Part shown: one piece after another, positions 19,426 to 30,724 of the stretch
Position numbering within the stretch: position 1 is the stretch's first letter
Layout of the letters: every line of letters begins with the position of its first letter
Assembly (NCBI GenBank): GCA_020466095.1
Contig: CM035806.1
Location: 112,189,401-112,253,400, forward strand
Length of the DNA stretch: 64,000 nucleotides
Source of the DNA: Chlorops oryzae
Lineage: Eukaryota > Arthropoda > Insecta > Diptera > Chloropidae
Direction of reading: 5' to 3'
Notes under the pieces: generated by a model
What the model was told of the DNA's origin: nothing
The model's input: only the letters and a program-made list of their open reading frames with translations
Database searches by the model: none
Translations under genes and position numbers: made by a program

Positions 19426-21519
19426 ATGAGCTTTAAATCGTGCGCAGTACCGGGATGCAGGAATAATTCAAGAATCGCTCCCAGCAAAGTGTTTGTCTAT
19501 GTTCCACATGATGCCGAAATAAGGAAAGAGTGGTTGGAACTTGCAGGGAGAAGTCCCCAGAATACGGCGGCCACTACAGTGCTATACTTCTGTGAAGATC
19601 ACTTCAATGTGAGTAAGCATTTTTTTCCTTAATAATAATAGGTAATATTGCAAGGCTTAAACTTATGTCTTCTTGAATTAGGGGCAGAAGATAAGGAGTA
19701 TTCCTGCAAACTTTTTTTATTCATTTGTTTGTTTGATTACTTCAGATACAGACAGACATGGCCAATTATTATCAATATCAAATGGGGCTTAGCAAACAAG
19801 TGTTAATGAAAAAAGGAATAATGCCATTTAAATTCGATTGTCAGCAAGGCACAGTAAAAAGCACCAGTCAGGCTGGATCTTCTCGCCATGCAGCACAAAA
19901 AGAAGAACTCATGAGCCATACTGAGGAACATGAAGATGTTAAAGCAACTGCGATTGTGGAGGAAAATTTGGTAGCAAATAATGTTTTGACGCTGGGTAAG
20001 TAGAATCTGAAATTAACTAAAACACAAACATATTGCCTTTATGCCTGATTTCCAATAACGACATAAATTCCTGTTCAACACACCCAAGCATATGGAATCA
20101 GTTTCAATCAACTACGCTTTGAATTGTATATTGTTATACATATTGTTACGCGCAGTAATTCCTGAAATATTATAAATCAGGCACTACGTTAAACGTGGGA
20201 AATTTTTAGTTTATTTTATTTATTTATTTTTTTGTAAGCTTCAATAAAGATTTTTTATTTCAGAATTATTGCAAACATGCGACAAAAGTACTTCAACAGA
20301 GCCTGTTGAAACAGCAAATAAGTCTGCTCAAGTTTACACCAGAAAAAAGCACTTCAGAAGCAAGGCGTCGCAAACCATGGTGCTCACAAAAGACACTTCT
20401 GTGTCTCCTTATAAATCTGGCACCACGTCAAGTTTTACATCTCCTTTCAAGGCTGATGATTTTCCTGTCCCAAAGAAGGCAATTAAAGTTGGATTTGATT
20501 TCGTCAAAAAGAGGATTGAGTTTCATGAAAATGAGATATCAGACTGCTCTGTTTCATTGCCCACAGACGCTCCTGAACAGCAAGACTCCTCATTTGCGCA
20601 TACCTCTTCATCGAAAATTTCTGACTCGGGAACAACGGATACAAATGAAGATGTTGAAAAAATGAAGTCCCTACAAATGACACTGTGCCTAATTGCCGAA
20701 AAACCAGCCTTTTACATTGGCATCCCTGAACAATCATACTTCATAGTCGAGCTTATACAGAAGCACACCAACATTCCAGTTGAGCATATTTTATTGTGTT
20801 TGAAAAAGATTAGGTTGAATATAACATTCTGTGAGCTGGCGGACAATTTCGGTCTTTCACTTTCCTACAGCAGTAAAATATTTTTAAAGAATGTTCCACT
20901 GATTGCTAATGTATTAAGGCCATTCATTGTTAAGTTAGACAAGCATTCTATTAAGAAGACACTGCCTCTTTCATTCCGGCACAAGTACTATGATGTAAGT
21001 TGTATTATAGACTGCTTGGAAATCGACATTCAGAAGCCATCCAAGTCAATGTTTCAGTCACTTACTTGGTCAGAATATAAAAAAGGCAACACTGTAAAAT
21101 ATTTAATATCCTGCACACCTAACGGCTTAGTGAATTATATTTCGCCTGGCTTTGGAGGAAGAGCAAGTGATACAATTATAATCGAAAATTGTGAATTCTT
21201 AAATAATTTACAGCCTAATACCCTGATATTGGCTGATAGAGGATTTAAGCATGTTGAGCAGTTGCTAAACAACAAAGGAATAAAATTATTGAGGCCCCCG
21301 AGTGTAGCATCAGGAACTAAACTTACAAAGGACGAAGTGCGACAAACAAAAATTATTGCCAGTTTAAGAATACATGTAGAGAGAGTAATTAGGCGAATTA
21401 GGGAGTTTCACATGCTTAAACAGCACAGTGTGGTCAATAGAAACTTTTTACGCGTACTTGACGACGTGGTTACAATAGCATGCGCTTCAATTAACTTGCA
21501 GGACTCGCTTATAAGATAA
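19426..21519 (+). CDS. ISL2EU transposase (THAP + DDE), three exons
   Basis: Exons 19426-19608, 19746-19995 and 20264-21519 join in frame to about 562 residues, with donors GTGAGT and GTAAGT and acceptors TTCAG and TTTCAG. Exon 1 is a C2CH THAP zinc finger (CAVPGC, then CEDHF at the splice); exon 2 continues it. Exon 3 has a Ser/Thr-rich linker, a helix-turn-helix (FCELADNFGLSLSYSSKIF) and a DDE_4-type nuclease: Asp in CIIDCLEIDI, Asp in LILADRGF, and Glu in RIHVERVIRRIREF. It would bind the inverted ends through THAP and catalyse cut-and-paste in the nucleus. The 3' end is 120 bp from the convergent YqaJ gene. No stop or frameshift seen. Confidence 0.88.
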
Positions 21520-21639
21520 TTTAAAAAAATTTTTTTTTGGCAATGTAATACTGGTTACTGTTTTTAAATACAATATATAAGCTTTTGGACATATAAAAAG
21601 AGCCGTATTTTATTAAAATCATAGAGCAAAGATTCAAAA

Positions 21640-23012
21640 TTAGCACTTAACGGTACGTATTAATAGCGGATAAACATTTTTTCCCCAAAATTTAGCTACG
21701 TTTTGTAGCAATTTGTATACAAACTCGCGATCATATTCGACAATTTGTATATCTACTTCGTTGGTGGTTTCGAAGTCTGGGTGAGCTACACAAAAAAACG
21801 CTTTCTTCATTTGCGATAAATGCATTTGAAGCATCACTTGTGCAAGGCATTTTGGTGTTATATTTCCATTTTTTATATACTTTGATTTAGTTATCTCACT
21901 GGTTGGACATTTCACTTCAACTACACCATCAGAACAAATACCGTCCGGAGTAGCTGCAACCATTGGGTATTCGTTCGAAAGGAACAATCCACAAGGTTTA
22001 ATTTTTTTCCTCAATTTTCTCTGTACAGATTTGAGGACAGATTGTTCAATCTCTCGCCCTCTTTTCATGGCTGATGTGTCCGGTGTTCTTGCTCCCATAA
22101 TTGTAGCTACCAATAAGCCATTCGGCGTTTGGCAGTGGCAGACTTCATGCGCCTTCGACGCTGTAATTCGTCCATATCGCAGTTCATGCCATAGAGAACT
22201 TTTGTATTGGGTTTTCGTTTGCTCTTTTATTAAAGCTACGCTGCTTTCATCCAGATTATGTCTTAAAAATTGACAAACCTGGCCAACATCACTTTTTATT
22301 TCGTCACTGCATGCCATTAGTAAATTATGAATTGAAAAATTTCGAATATCATTAGTTTGTGACCTGATACCCGTAAGATAGTGTAATAGCTCACAGTTCG
22401 ATACTTTTTTCTGTGTTGCCTTCTGCAGATAGTCCTTCAAAAGAGCGTCATTTGGTTCAAATTTGGGATTTCTGCTGTTGCTGATTTGCTCCACAGTGAC
22501 GAATTTCATTTCTGTACCAACCCTGGAGAGTTTTGACTTTTTCCAGTAGCACTCTACTTGAGTGCACGATGGTTCCTCGCTTCTTCGATGAGCCCACATC
22601 AAGAAAGCTACTGAATGTTTGCAGCCACCTTCCGAAGCCGCACAGTCCAAGCAGTCACAAGAAACCACCTCGCCTTTGCTTTCATTTATAACCAATGAGA
22701 CTCTATACGGCTTAGTCCGCACTTTATGCTCTGGGCATATTTTGCACTTCAATGTGCAAAGGCCAACTTTTCTTTTCAGTTGGACATAGCCAATGGCGTC
22801 GTCTCCATAAGACTCCCTTCCTGACCTAGGAAAGTAACTTTTTAGTTAGTTTGTACTCGAAGTAGGCTAATATGAGGTACTTACATTGCTGTCTTAACAT
22901 TTCGGAGTTCAGCGCCGTAAAAATTTTTATTTGTGGAGAAAAACTGCCCAATCATTATTGCATCCACCAGTGGCAGATTTCTGCTGTCTGCTTTTTCAAA
23001 ATTTTCTTCCAT
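21640..23012 (-). CDS. ISL2EU accessory SWIM-YqaJ nuclease-like protein
   Basis: Two exons, 23012-22885 and 22825-21640, separated by a 59-bp GTAAGT...CCTAG intron, giving about 437 residues. The N-terminal part has a SWIM-type zinc motif (CDCLDC...GGCKHSVAFLMWAH). The C-terminal part is a YqaJ/lambda-exonuclease-like fold: RYGRITASKAHEV, GREIEQ, then DGICSDGVVEVKCP supplying the Asp and ExK residues, and a Gln block (QVMLQMHLSQ). YqaJ enzymes are 5'-3' exonucleases in recombination. Here the likely role is in processing transposon ends or repair of the donor site, which is inference. The start is the ATG at 23012. Convergent with the transposase, implying a shared 3' region. Confidence 0.85.
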
Positions 23013-23330
23013 TTAGAAACTTTACTTTACACTTTACAATGAAAATTTGATTTAGGTTCTGAAAATGAATCTGTCAAAGCAACAGCTGGCATAACGTAAA
23101 CAAAGCAGCAAAATGTAAACAAAGCAGCAGAGCTGACGTCACTTTCAGTTCAGCCAATCAAAAACGTTTTAGGTGAAGTGTTAAAATTATAAAAAACTTG
23201 TTTCTTTCTCTTTGATTTTTAGGCAAATAGCTTATTATTTTATTTTTCTGATAAATGAATTCGATTCAGAAATTCAGATTTAATAGGTTAGTCAACAAAA
23301 AATAATTTTTTTTGCATACTGTCAAGTAGC

Positions 23331-26300
23331 CTATTGTTGAAGTGTAAGAATTGTTGGGCTAATGTTTCCGTGGTTGGAATGAGTAAGTGCATTTATGAGT
23401 TCTGTCTGAATTCTGTGACCGTCTGAAGCCAGCATGCTTAATTGAACTGTTAGTTCTATTATCTGCTGTGAACGCCGCAACTGGGCTCTGCTGTGGTCTA
23501 TCTCGTTCAACTCTTGTGTAAGGGCTTCTTCGAAGTGAGCGATGTGTTGCTTGGTGCTAGATGCGTCATCTTTGAGAATGTTGATAGTTGCATCTTCGAC
23601 CGATGTTTGATTTTTTATCAAGTCTCTCAAGAACACTTCATTTTGCTTAACGTCGCTGATTGTTTTTGACATGTCTTCAGCATAGTTTGAGTCCAACACT
23701 CCGAACAGGGCATGAGCCATGTTTCCAACAATATCCAAAGCTGGTCTTCGAGGTCGCACTGGGGTTATAAGATCTTCTTCTTGAAGGAGCTCGTTGCTAG
23801 ATTGTTTGAGGTGCTGTATGAGTGAATGACATGAACTATCCACGGTGCTATCACAAATTTTTGTAAGTGTTGCAATTCCTTCTTCCAGTATTTTGTTTCT
23901 TGCCCAAATCGGATTGAGATCATAGTAAACAATGATATTCCAACTTCCGGTGATTAATTTGGTAGTGCCAATGCCGTCGAAGAATATTCCAGGATTTTTA
24001 TCAAATCGTGTTATATTTACCGGAGCTGCAAAGGCTAATGGAAGCAGCAGAAGGGATACGATGATTGTAGTGACTATGGAATTGTGAGCGATTTGGCGAC
24101 GTTTGGGAGAGTCGGATTCTTCCAGTGGCCTTTTGCGTGGAGCTACATGTATCTCAGGTTGGTTGTTTTCGTTAAACAGTGGAGCAAGTCTCTGAAGAGG
24201 TCGTTTACAAGTTCCGTTGGCCGTCTTGATGTCAACCACTCGGACCAAATTATCATTACCCTTGTAGAGTTGGATCACCCGTCCTAATGGCCATTTCATT
24301 GTTGGGGCGTTGTCGTCTTTTATGATAACCATGTCGCCCTCCTTAATGTTTTGGCTCTGGACTCTCCATTTGTGACGGAACTGTAGTTCATTTAAATATT
24401 CCTGAGACCAACGCCTCCAAAATTCTTCCCTGATATTTGTCACCAGTCGCCATCTGGCTGCTAAAGTAGTTTTTATCGGTGCTACATGTGGGTTTACTTG
24501 AGTGGTTAATGCTTCGCCAATTAAGAAGTGACCAGGTGTAAGAGCAGTCATATCGTTGGGGTTTGAGGACATCGGTGTTAGTGGTCTGGAGTTAAGTATG
24601 GCTTCGATCTCAATTATCACCGTTTCAAACTCTTCATAGGTGAGTGATACATTTGCTATGCCTCTTAGGAGAAGATGCTTTGCGGATTTAACTGCGGCCT
24701 CCCACAAGCCTCCAAAATGTGGTGCCCTTGGAGGAATAAATTTAAACTCTATGCCATGATCGCTGCTTGCTCTTATGATGGCCTGTTGTGCACTCTTTGA
24801 ATAGATTGCTGTTTCCAGTTCTTGAAGTTGATTTTTTGTGCCCACAAAGTTAGTGGCATTGTCGCTGTAGAGGATTTGACATCTTCCACGTCTGCCGATG
24901 AACCGCTTAAGAGCACCGATAAAGGCTTCAGTCGTTAAATCACTGACCAACTCGAGATGAACCGCCTTGGTTGCAAAGCAGCAGAACACAGCCAGGTACG
25001 CCTTGTACGGCCTTTTTCCTCTAATTTTATAATGCACCCAAAATGGGCCACAATAGTCAACTCCGGTCTTAAGAAATGGTCTGGATGCCGTAACTCTGTC
25101 GGCTGGAAGATTTCCCATTAACTGCGTCATCAAATGTGGCCTTGCTCTGGTGCATCGAATACAACAATGGACTGTGTTGCGTGCTGTAATTTTACCCTTG
25201 AGTGGCCAAAACTGTTGTCTTAGGATATTGAGTAATGCTTGTGGTCCACAGTGAGAGTGTTTTTCATGTTTCATTTTAAACAGCAATTTCACAATTGGAT
25301 CATTGTAAGGCAGCACCATTGGATATTTGGCATCATAGGCGAGTGCTGCAGCTTCAAGACGTCCACCAACACGTAACAGATTATATTCGTCTATAAATGG
25401 TGCATATCCGTTTAATTGGCTGGAAGAATTGACGGTTTTACACGCTTTAAGGTTGTTGATATCATTTTTGAATTCGGACCCTTGTACCGCCCTTACAATG
25501 ACCTGAAGCGCTGTATAAAGTTCCAGGGGGGTTGGGGTGATGTGGCATGGAGTGGTGTGCTGGGTCTGATTTTTTCTAACGGCAGTGATAAACCTTAATA
25601 CGTGTGCAACCGTTCGTTGAAGAAAATCGAATGAGTTTCTGTGATTTATTTGGTGTATCATGTCAGTTAACCCGTTTTGTTCCGTGACCAGGGCTACTGT
25701 TTGCCTTTGTTTCATTTCAATATTCGATATAGGCCCATCCTTTTTTGATGTCTGTAGCCATTTCGATTCGTTTCCGTGAAGAAATAATGGTCCATAAAAC
25801 CATATATTGCAGGAGGAAAGTTTTTCTGGAGCCAGTCCCCGTGATAGCATATCGGCCGGATTTTCCTTAGAAGGGACGTGTCGCCACTGCTTTGCGCAGG
25901 ATAGTCGTTGTATTTTGCTGACGCGGTTTGCAACGAAGGTGTAGTACGCTGATGATTGTGAATTGATCCATGACAACACTATTTCTGAATCGGACCAGAC
26001 AAAGGTTGCTATATCTGGCCTTTTTAGATCGCGCTTTACCCTTTGCGTTAATTCAACCCCTAAGACAGCTGCACACAATTCCAGGCGTGGCAAGGTTTGT
26101 TTCTTTATTGGTGCCACTCGTGACTTGGCGCAAAGCAGATTGACTATGATCGTGCCATCTTTAGTGCATGCCCGAATGTAAATTGCAGCGCCGTATGCCT
26201 GTTCGGATGAGTCCACAAACGTGTGCAATTGAATATGGTCCGGCTGAACTAGGTTGTGGTTGAAAATATGCCGAGGAGTTTTCACGTCGTTCAATGTAAT

Positions 26301-28490
26301 TATGCCTTTTTGAAACTGCCTTAACTCATGCTGCAGGTTTTCTGGTAGCTCGTCATCCCAAGCTAGTTTTAGTTGCCACAATTGCTGTGTGAAAATTTTT
26401 GCCTTTACGAGTACCGGTCCTAACATAACATCAGTTTTTGGGAGCCATATTACTCCCAGGGCCTTTTGCGCCGGATTTGCTTCCGAATTGAAATCGAGAC
26501 TAATCTCTTGATCCTTTGCAGCTACTCCAGCTAAGAGTTGTGGATGATTCGCACACCATTTTCTTAAGTTGAATCCGGCTTCTCGAAGTATTGCAGTCAG
26601 TTGAGTTTTTGCTTCCAATGCTGTGTTAAGGTTATCAGCTCCACTGAGACAGTCGTCGACATAGAAATCATCATGTAGTATGGTGGCTCCTAGTGGATAT
26701 CTCTCCATGTTCTTGTTGGCTAAGTGTTGAAGACATTTGGTTGCCAAGTATGGGGCCGAAGTTGTGCCATATGTCACTGTAGTCAGCCGGTAATATTTGA
26801 TTTCTTCCGATGGGTCTTTTCTCCAGATAATTAATTGAAGATTTTGGTCACCATCTTGTACCAGGATCTGCCGATACATCTTCTCGATGTCTGATGTGAA
26901 CACAAAACGGTGCATGCGGAACCGTAATAATATTGAAAAGAGTTCGCTTTGAACCGTAGGACCCGCTTGTAACACATCATTAAGTGCCAGTCCAGTTGAT
27001 GTTTTTGTCGAAGCATCGAAAACAACACGTAATTTCGTTGTGGTGCTTTCGGGCTTCAGGATGCAATGATGTGGTATAAAGTACCTTGGTGCGGGGACGT
27101 TTTTAATGTCGACTTCCTTCATGTGTCCAAGTCTTTCGTACTCGGCCATGAAATCAGTATACATTTCTCTTATGTTTTTGTCCTTACTAAGACGTTTTTC
27201 TAGTGCAAAAAAACGCTGAAGGGCAACTTGATGTGATTCGCCCAAAGCCGATGCATTCTCTAACCGTGGTAGTTGCACAATGTATTTGCCGTCATGGTTC
27301 CGGGCTATAGTTTGGTCAAAGTGGTTCTCGCATTCCTTTTTTGAGACTGTCATTTGTCGTTGTGGCTCATCCGCATCATCGATTCTCCAGAATCGCTCCA
27401 AAATTTGAGAGATCGCAGTGTCATTATCCACAAAAACTCCACACGTGGCGGAGTTGTTAGGCTCTCCATCTATTTTTCCAGTAACAACCCGTCCTAATGT
27501 AGTATTTTGAAGTATCGGCAAACTGTTGTTAAATTTGATTTGTTCTGGTCGCATTAGCTGATGATAGAATTCGGCTCCAATTAATATATCGATTCTGTCG
27601 GTGTGATTAAAGTTTGGATCTGCAAACTTTATGTTCTGAGGGAGTGGCCATTTTGATGTATCGATTGTTTGCGTGGGTTGCGGTGACACTATGTTAGGAA
27701 GAACCACTGCTTCAATTCTGGTGGAGAACTTGCCATGTGTCGAACTTAGCTGTACATTTACTCGCTGGTTCGCCTTTCGAGTGGCTCGGCCAATGCCTTC
27801 AATGCATAGCGATGATTCAACCGGTGATAACGCTAGTTTCTTCATAAGTCGCTCTGTTACGATATTTATTTGAGAGCCGGCGTCTAGCAGTGCTCGGAAC
27901 TCGCAGCTTCGTCCATTGATTCCGGTAATTATGACTCTAGCAGTGGCTAGCAGGACGTATTTATGGCTGGGTTTAGGTTGATTTGAAGCCGCTACTGTTT
28001 CCATTTCGGTTGTTTCATCCGTGCATGTTTTCTTTTCTGACGATGTCGCTGTAGATGCTGTGTTGGATTGTTTTTCGGAAATTTTTGTTGAATCATTTCC
28101 CTTAGCTGAATTTTCTAAATGTAATAGTGTGTTATGTTTTTTGGAACATTTAGCGCAAGACCGAGACTGGCATTCTTTTGCACGATGATCATTTTTGAAA
28201 CAATTAACAAAGAGTTTTTGTGATTGTGTCCACTTCAGCCGCTCTGCAACACTCATTTTGAGGAATTTTCCACAGTAATAAATTGGATGTCCCTCCTTGG
28301 AGCATACTTTACAAAGTGTGACCTTGCTTGCTGCAGCTGAGGTAGAAGGCTTTAGTTTTTGCTTTCCATTGACGACTTCGAGAGTTTGGAACCGAATTTG
28401 CAAGAAGGAGAGCAGCTCTTCCGTCGTTGGAATAGCTCGCGGATCCCTTTGAGATTGTTCGAACAAGAGATGGCCTTGTTTGTCTAATTT
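23331..28490 (-). pseudogene. BEL Pol fused to envelope-like N-terminal half
   Basis: A frame of about 1,710 codons after the second gag stop. In order: two nucleocapsid-type zinc knuckles ([14 protein letters not shown] and a [15 protein letters not shown] pair), aspartic protease ([12 protein letters not shown]), BEL-type reverse transcriptase with YVDD, RNase H ([14 protein letters not shown]), and an HHCC/DDE integrase (LYSDNATNF, GLWEAAVKSAK). A Pao-type C-terminal domain (WPLGRVIQLYKG) is followed, still in frame, by a hydrophobic leader or anchor (about 24015-24090) and an envelope-like ectodomain with a furin-type RPRR site and adjacent fusion-peptide-like Gly/Ala/Phe segment (about 23690-23750). 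It stops at the ISL2EU insertion, where TAG is created at the junction. Pol and envelope in one frame is notable. Confidence 0.88.
24600..24620 (-). other. Integrase C-terminal boundary zone in BEL Pol
   Basis: Marker for the end of the integrase catalytic region (EIEAILNSRPLTPMSS, about 24570-24620), after which the Pao-specific domain and the envelope-like region follow without a stop. Confidence 0.6.
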
Positions 28491-29648
28491 TTAAATTAGG
28501 ATTTGGGAGAGTAATGGATCCCATTGAGAGGTGTCGATACCCATGTTGTTGATGGCCGCCAGACCTTCTATCATAATGTCGTGGAATTCCTTGATTTCCC
28601 TTGCGTCAGCAGTCAGTTTTGGTTGCATCAAAATTTTGTTTATAATTGTTGATATCGAAATTTTTTTGTTTTCAAATCTGTCCTGCAGGATACCCCAGGC
28701 AGTTTCATAATTGTTTTCTGTCAATGATAGGTGCCTTATTAATCTCTCAGCATCCCCCGTCACGTTCGATTTCAAGTACCACATTTTTTGTACCGCTGGT
28801 ATTTCTTGGTCATGGACCATTCTCACAAACAGATCTGAAAATGTCTGCCATTTTAAATAGTCCCCATCGAACTTGTCTATAGAAATTTTCGGCATTTTGA
28901 CTTCTGGCTTTCTTCGATTATTTGCTGATGTTTGCATTCGATTTTTTGACAGCATCGCCAACTTTTGTTGCACCAATTCCTCGATCTGGATATATGTGTC
29001 CATATTGTATCCTTCTTTGCTTGGGTCAGAGCATTCTCCCCAAATAAAAAAGTTTGCATCTTCTACTTGTTGCCATAGCTTTTTGATTGCGGCTACAGCT
29101 TGTTCTGGTGCTTCTTCATTTGTTTTACTGTTCAATAGACGCCTCAGTGACGAAATCATTGCTCCTTGTTTACGCATGATTGGGCCCAGCCTGCTTATGT
29201 GTTCCTCACCTTGGTTCACATTTTATAGTGGAGTTGCTTGTGGTGTTGGCTTTAGCTTACTCATTGAGGACTCAATTTCTTCTCTGAATTTAAAAACGAG
29301 ATCTAGCATTTTCGTATAGAAATCGTCCTTAAAGTACTCTTCGTCGGAAGGAATGGGGTTTATCAGCCTCATTTGGTTGTCATTGGATTCGAAACGAGTC
29401 CATGCTTCGTCCAACCGCTTTAGTCGCTCTTCCAAGTAGCCTGGAGTCTGCTTTCTCTCCTTAGAATCCTTTTTGTAATTCTGTATGATTCTATGAATAT
29501 TGTCTGCCAACGTTTTTTGAGATTCTATTAATGTTGAGAATTGCTCCATCGTGTAATGTATCTTCGGTTTTCTTCTTCTGTTGATATATTTCCAACGTGT
29601 CATTGAAGTTTTTTGTTGAATGATGAATTGATGTTTGATTTTAGCCAA
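28491..29648 (-). pseudogene. BEL gag with two in-frame stop codons
   Basis: One reading frame interrupted by TAA at 29223-29225 and TAA at 28491-28493, after which it continues into pol. It encodes a BEL/Pao-type Gag: an N-terminal helical region with MEQFSTLIESQKTLADNIH, a capsid-like segment (KMPKISIDKFDGDYLKWQTFSDLF), then LKSNVTGDAERLI, DRFENKK and the HDIMIEGLAAINNMG block. Both stops sit where Gln (CAA) would fit the family, so each looks like a C-to-T change. The identical stops in the duplicated copy (32.0-34.3 kb) show they predate the duplication. Confidence 0.85.
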
Positions 29649-29830
29649 TATGTAGCAAAACGTATCCTTTATCGGTGTCTGACCGAATATTGATGCGCGC
29701 GTTGAATCGGTTTGATTCGCGACGAACTAAACAAAATTCACTATGAAATAACGGTTTTTTATGATTCCGCGTTTTGTGATCAGTTTGATCCTGGTGGATC
29801 TTCGTCCACACTTGTATATGATGTGGGACC

Positions 29831-29843
29831 GTCGGGGTCACCA
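29831..29843 (-). other. Primer-binding site of BEL element
   Basis: TGGTGACCCCGAC on the minus strand, one base inside the 5' LTR. The TGG start and location fit a tRNA primer site. Duplicated at 34495-34507. Confidence 0.75.
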
Positions 29844-29844
29844 A

Positions 29845-30257
29845 TGTTTAAGTTTAGAAAAGGGGAGCTAAATCAAATTACCGTGCAGAACATAAACTGC
29901 AGATATTTTAAATTTAACTTGTATCAGACAGCACATGAACTGTTGATACTCGAAGTCAATATGAACGCTTAAGTGAATTGAGCAGTCAAGAGTTTAGAAT
30001 TGGACTTATTTTTATTGATCGTTTGTACTTCTTTTATACAATTTTATTGCTTAGTATGCTATTCTTATGACCAATATTTTGTTTGTTTAATTAAATCGAA
30101 TATTATGCACAAATATATTGGTTACGTATGAGCGAAACGAAATTTTATATCTTTTGAGTTCAACGTATGACTTTTTGTCTTAAATGCATTAAATGCTTAC
30201 AAATGGTTTTTATTGTTTTTCATTCTCTTTTTTTATTCTTTCGTACAAAACTAAACA
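29845..30257 (-). repeat. 5' LTR of BEL element
   Basis: 413 bp. Followed on the plus strand by the CTAAC duplication. A third, duplicated LTR is at 34509-34921. Confidence 0.92.
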
Positions 30258-30478
30258 CTAACAAAATAACAATTAAAGGCAATTTTAAGTCTTTATAGCT
30301 TGAGATCATTCTATTGGTATATCACCACAGGAAAATTAATTTTTTTGTTACTTTAACTTCTCTTACAATGAAATATAAAGAACAAAAAACATAAAAAAAA
30401 CTTGATATATTCCTCTAAAAATAAACATAAAAATTTCGACAAGGGTCGAATTTGGTCATTTTTACTGGCAGTCTTTGC

Positions 30479-30724
30479 TAGAGTTGCAACGGATATCCAG
30501 CCACTATCCGGTATCTGGCCTATCCGGCCTTAAATTAAGTATCTGGGCAGGATACCGGATACCATCTATATTCGGTCGCATACCGGATACCATCTATATC
30601 CCGCCACCGGATACCTCACATTATACATTTGCTAAATTATATTTGTACTAGGATGAAGATTAGAAATTGGAGCGATTGGAGGAAACCGGATGCAGTTCCG
30701 CTAACATTTTCACAGAAAATTTCC
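30479..30724. mobile_element. Left half of hAT MITE (duplicated fragment)
   Basis: Starts TAGAGTTGCAACGGATA and stops at the tandem-duplication breakpoint. The full MITE is at 35143-35655. No right end here because the duplication cut through the element. Confidence 0.88.

Larger units (their letters stand above)
18942..23332 (+). mobile_element. ISL2EU DNA transposon, apparently complete
   Basis: A 4,391-bp element with inverted ends AGGCTAYTTGACA and AT duplications (18940-18941, 23333-23334). It carries two convergent genes: a THAP plus DDE transposase (plus strand) and a SWIM plus YqaJ nuclease-like protein (minus strand). This gene pair is, to my knowledge, the defining content of the ISL2EU superfamily. 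Both genes have open exons and canonical GT-AG introns. Taking AT as the duplication restores the frame of the interrupted BEL gene, which supports the boundaries. Confidence 0.88.
17495..30257 (-). mobile_element. BEL/Pao LTR retrotransposon with envelope-like region
   Basis: Minus-strand element bounded by LTRs starting TGTTTA and ending TAAACA, flanked by 5-bp duplications CTAAC (17490-17494, 30258-30262). The order on the minus strand is 5' LTR, a PBS-like TGGTGACCCCGAC (29831-29843), gag, pol, an envelope-like region, a purine tract (17907-17917) and 3' LTR. The LTRs differ at about five places (about 1%), so it is older than gypsy C. It is broken by two in-frame stops in gag, an ISL2EU insertion in the envelope-like part, and a tandem duplication of its 5' half. 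Confidence 0.93.
26061..30724. repeat. Tandem duplication of 4,664 bp, copy 1
   Basis: Identical by eye to 30725-35388. It covers BEL pol from RNase H back through gag, the 5' LTR, piggyBac sequence and the left half of a hAT MITE. Breakpoints: CCCC/TAAGAC at 26060-26061 and TTCC/TAAGAC at 30724-30725, sharing only CC. Confidence 0.93.

Noticed and set aside
18943..23331. ISL2EU boundaries with TA as target duplication
   Set aside because: TA also fits by sequence, but taking AT instead makes the flanking BEL frame continuous, so AT is the better choice.
28873..29319. Plus-strand 148-codon frame opposite BEL gag (and its copy at 33537)
   Set aside because: It is the complement of gag with no domain; a shadow frame.
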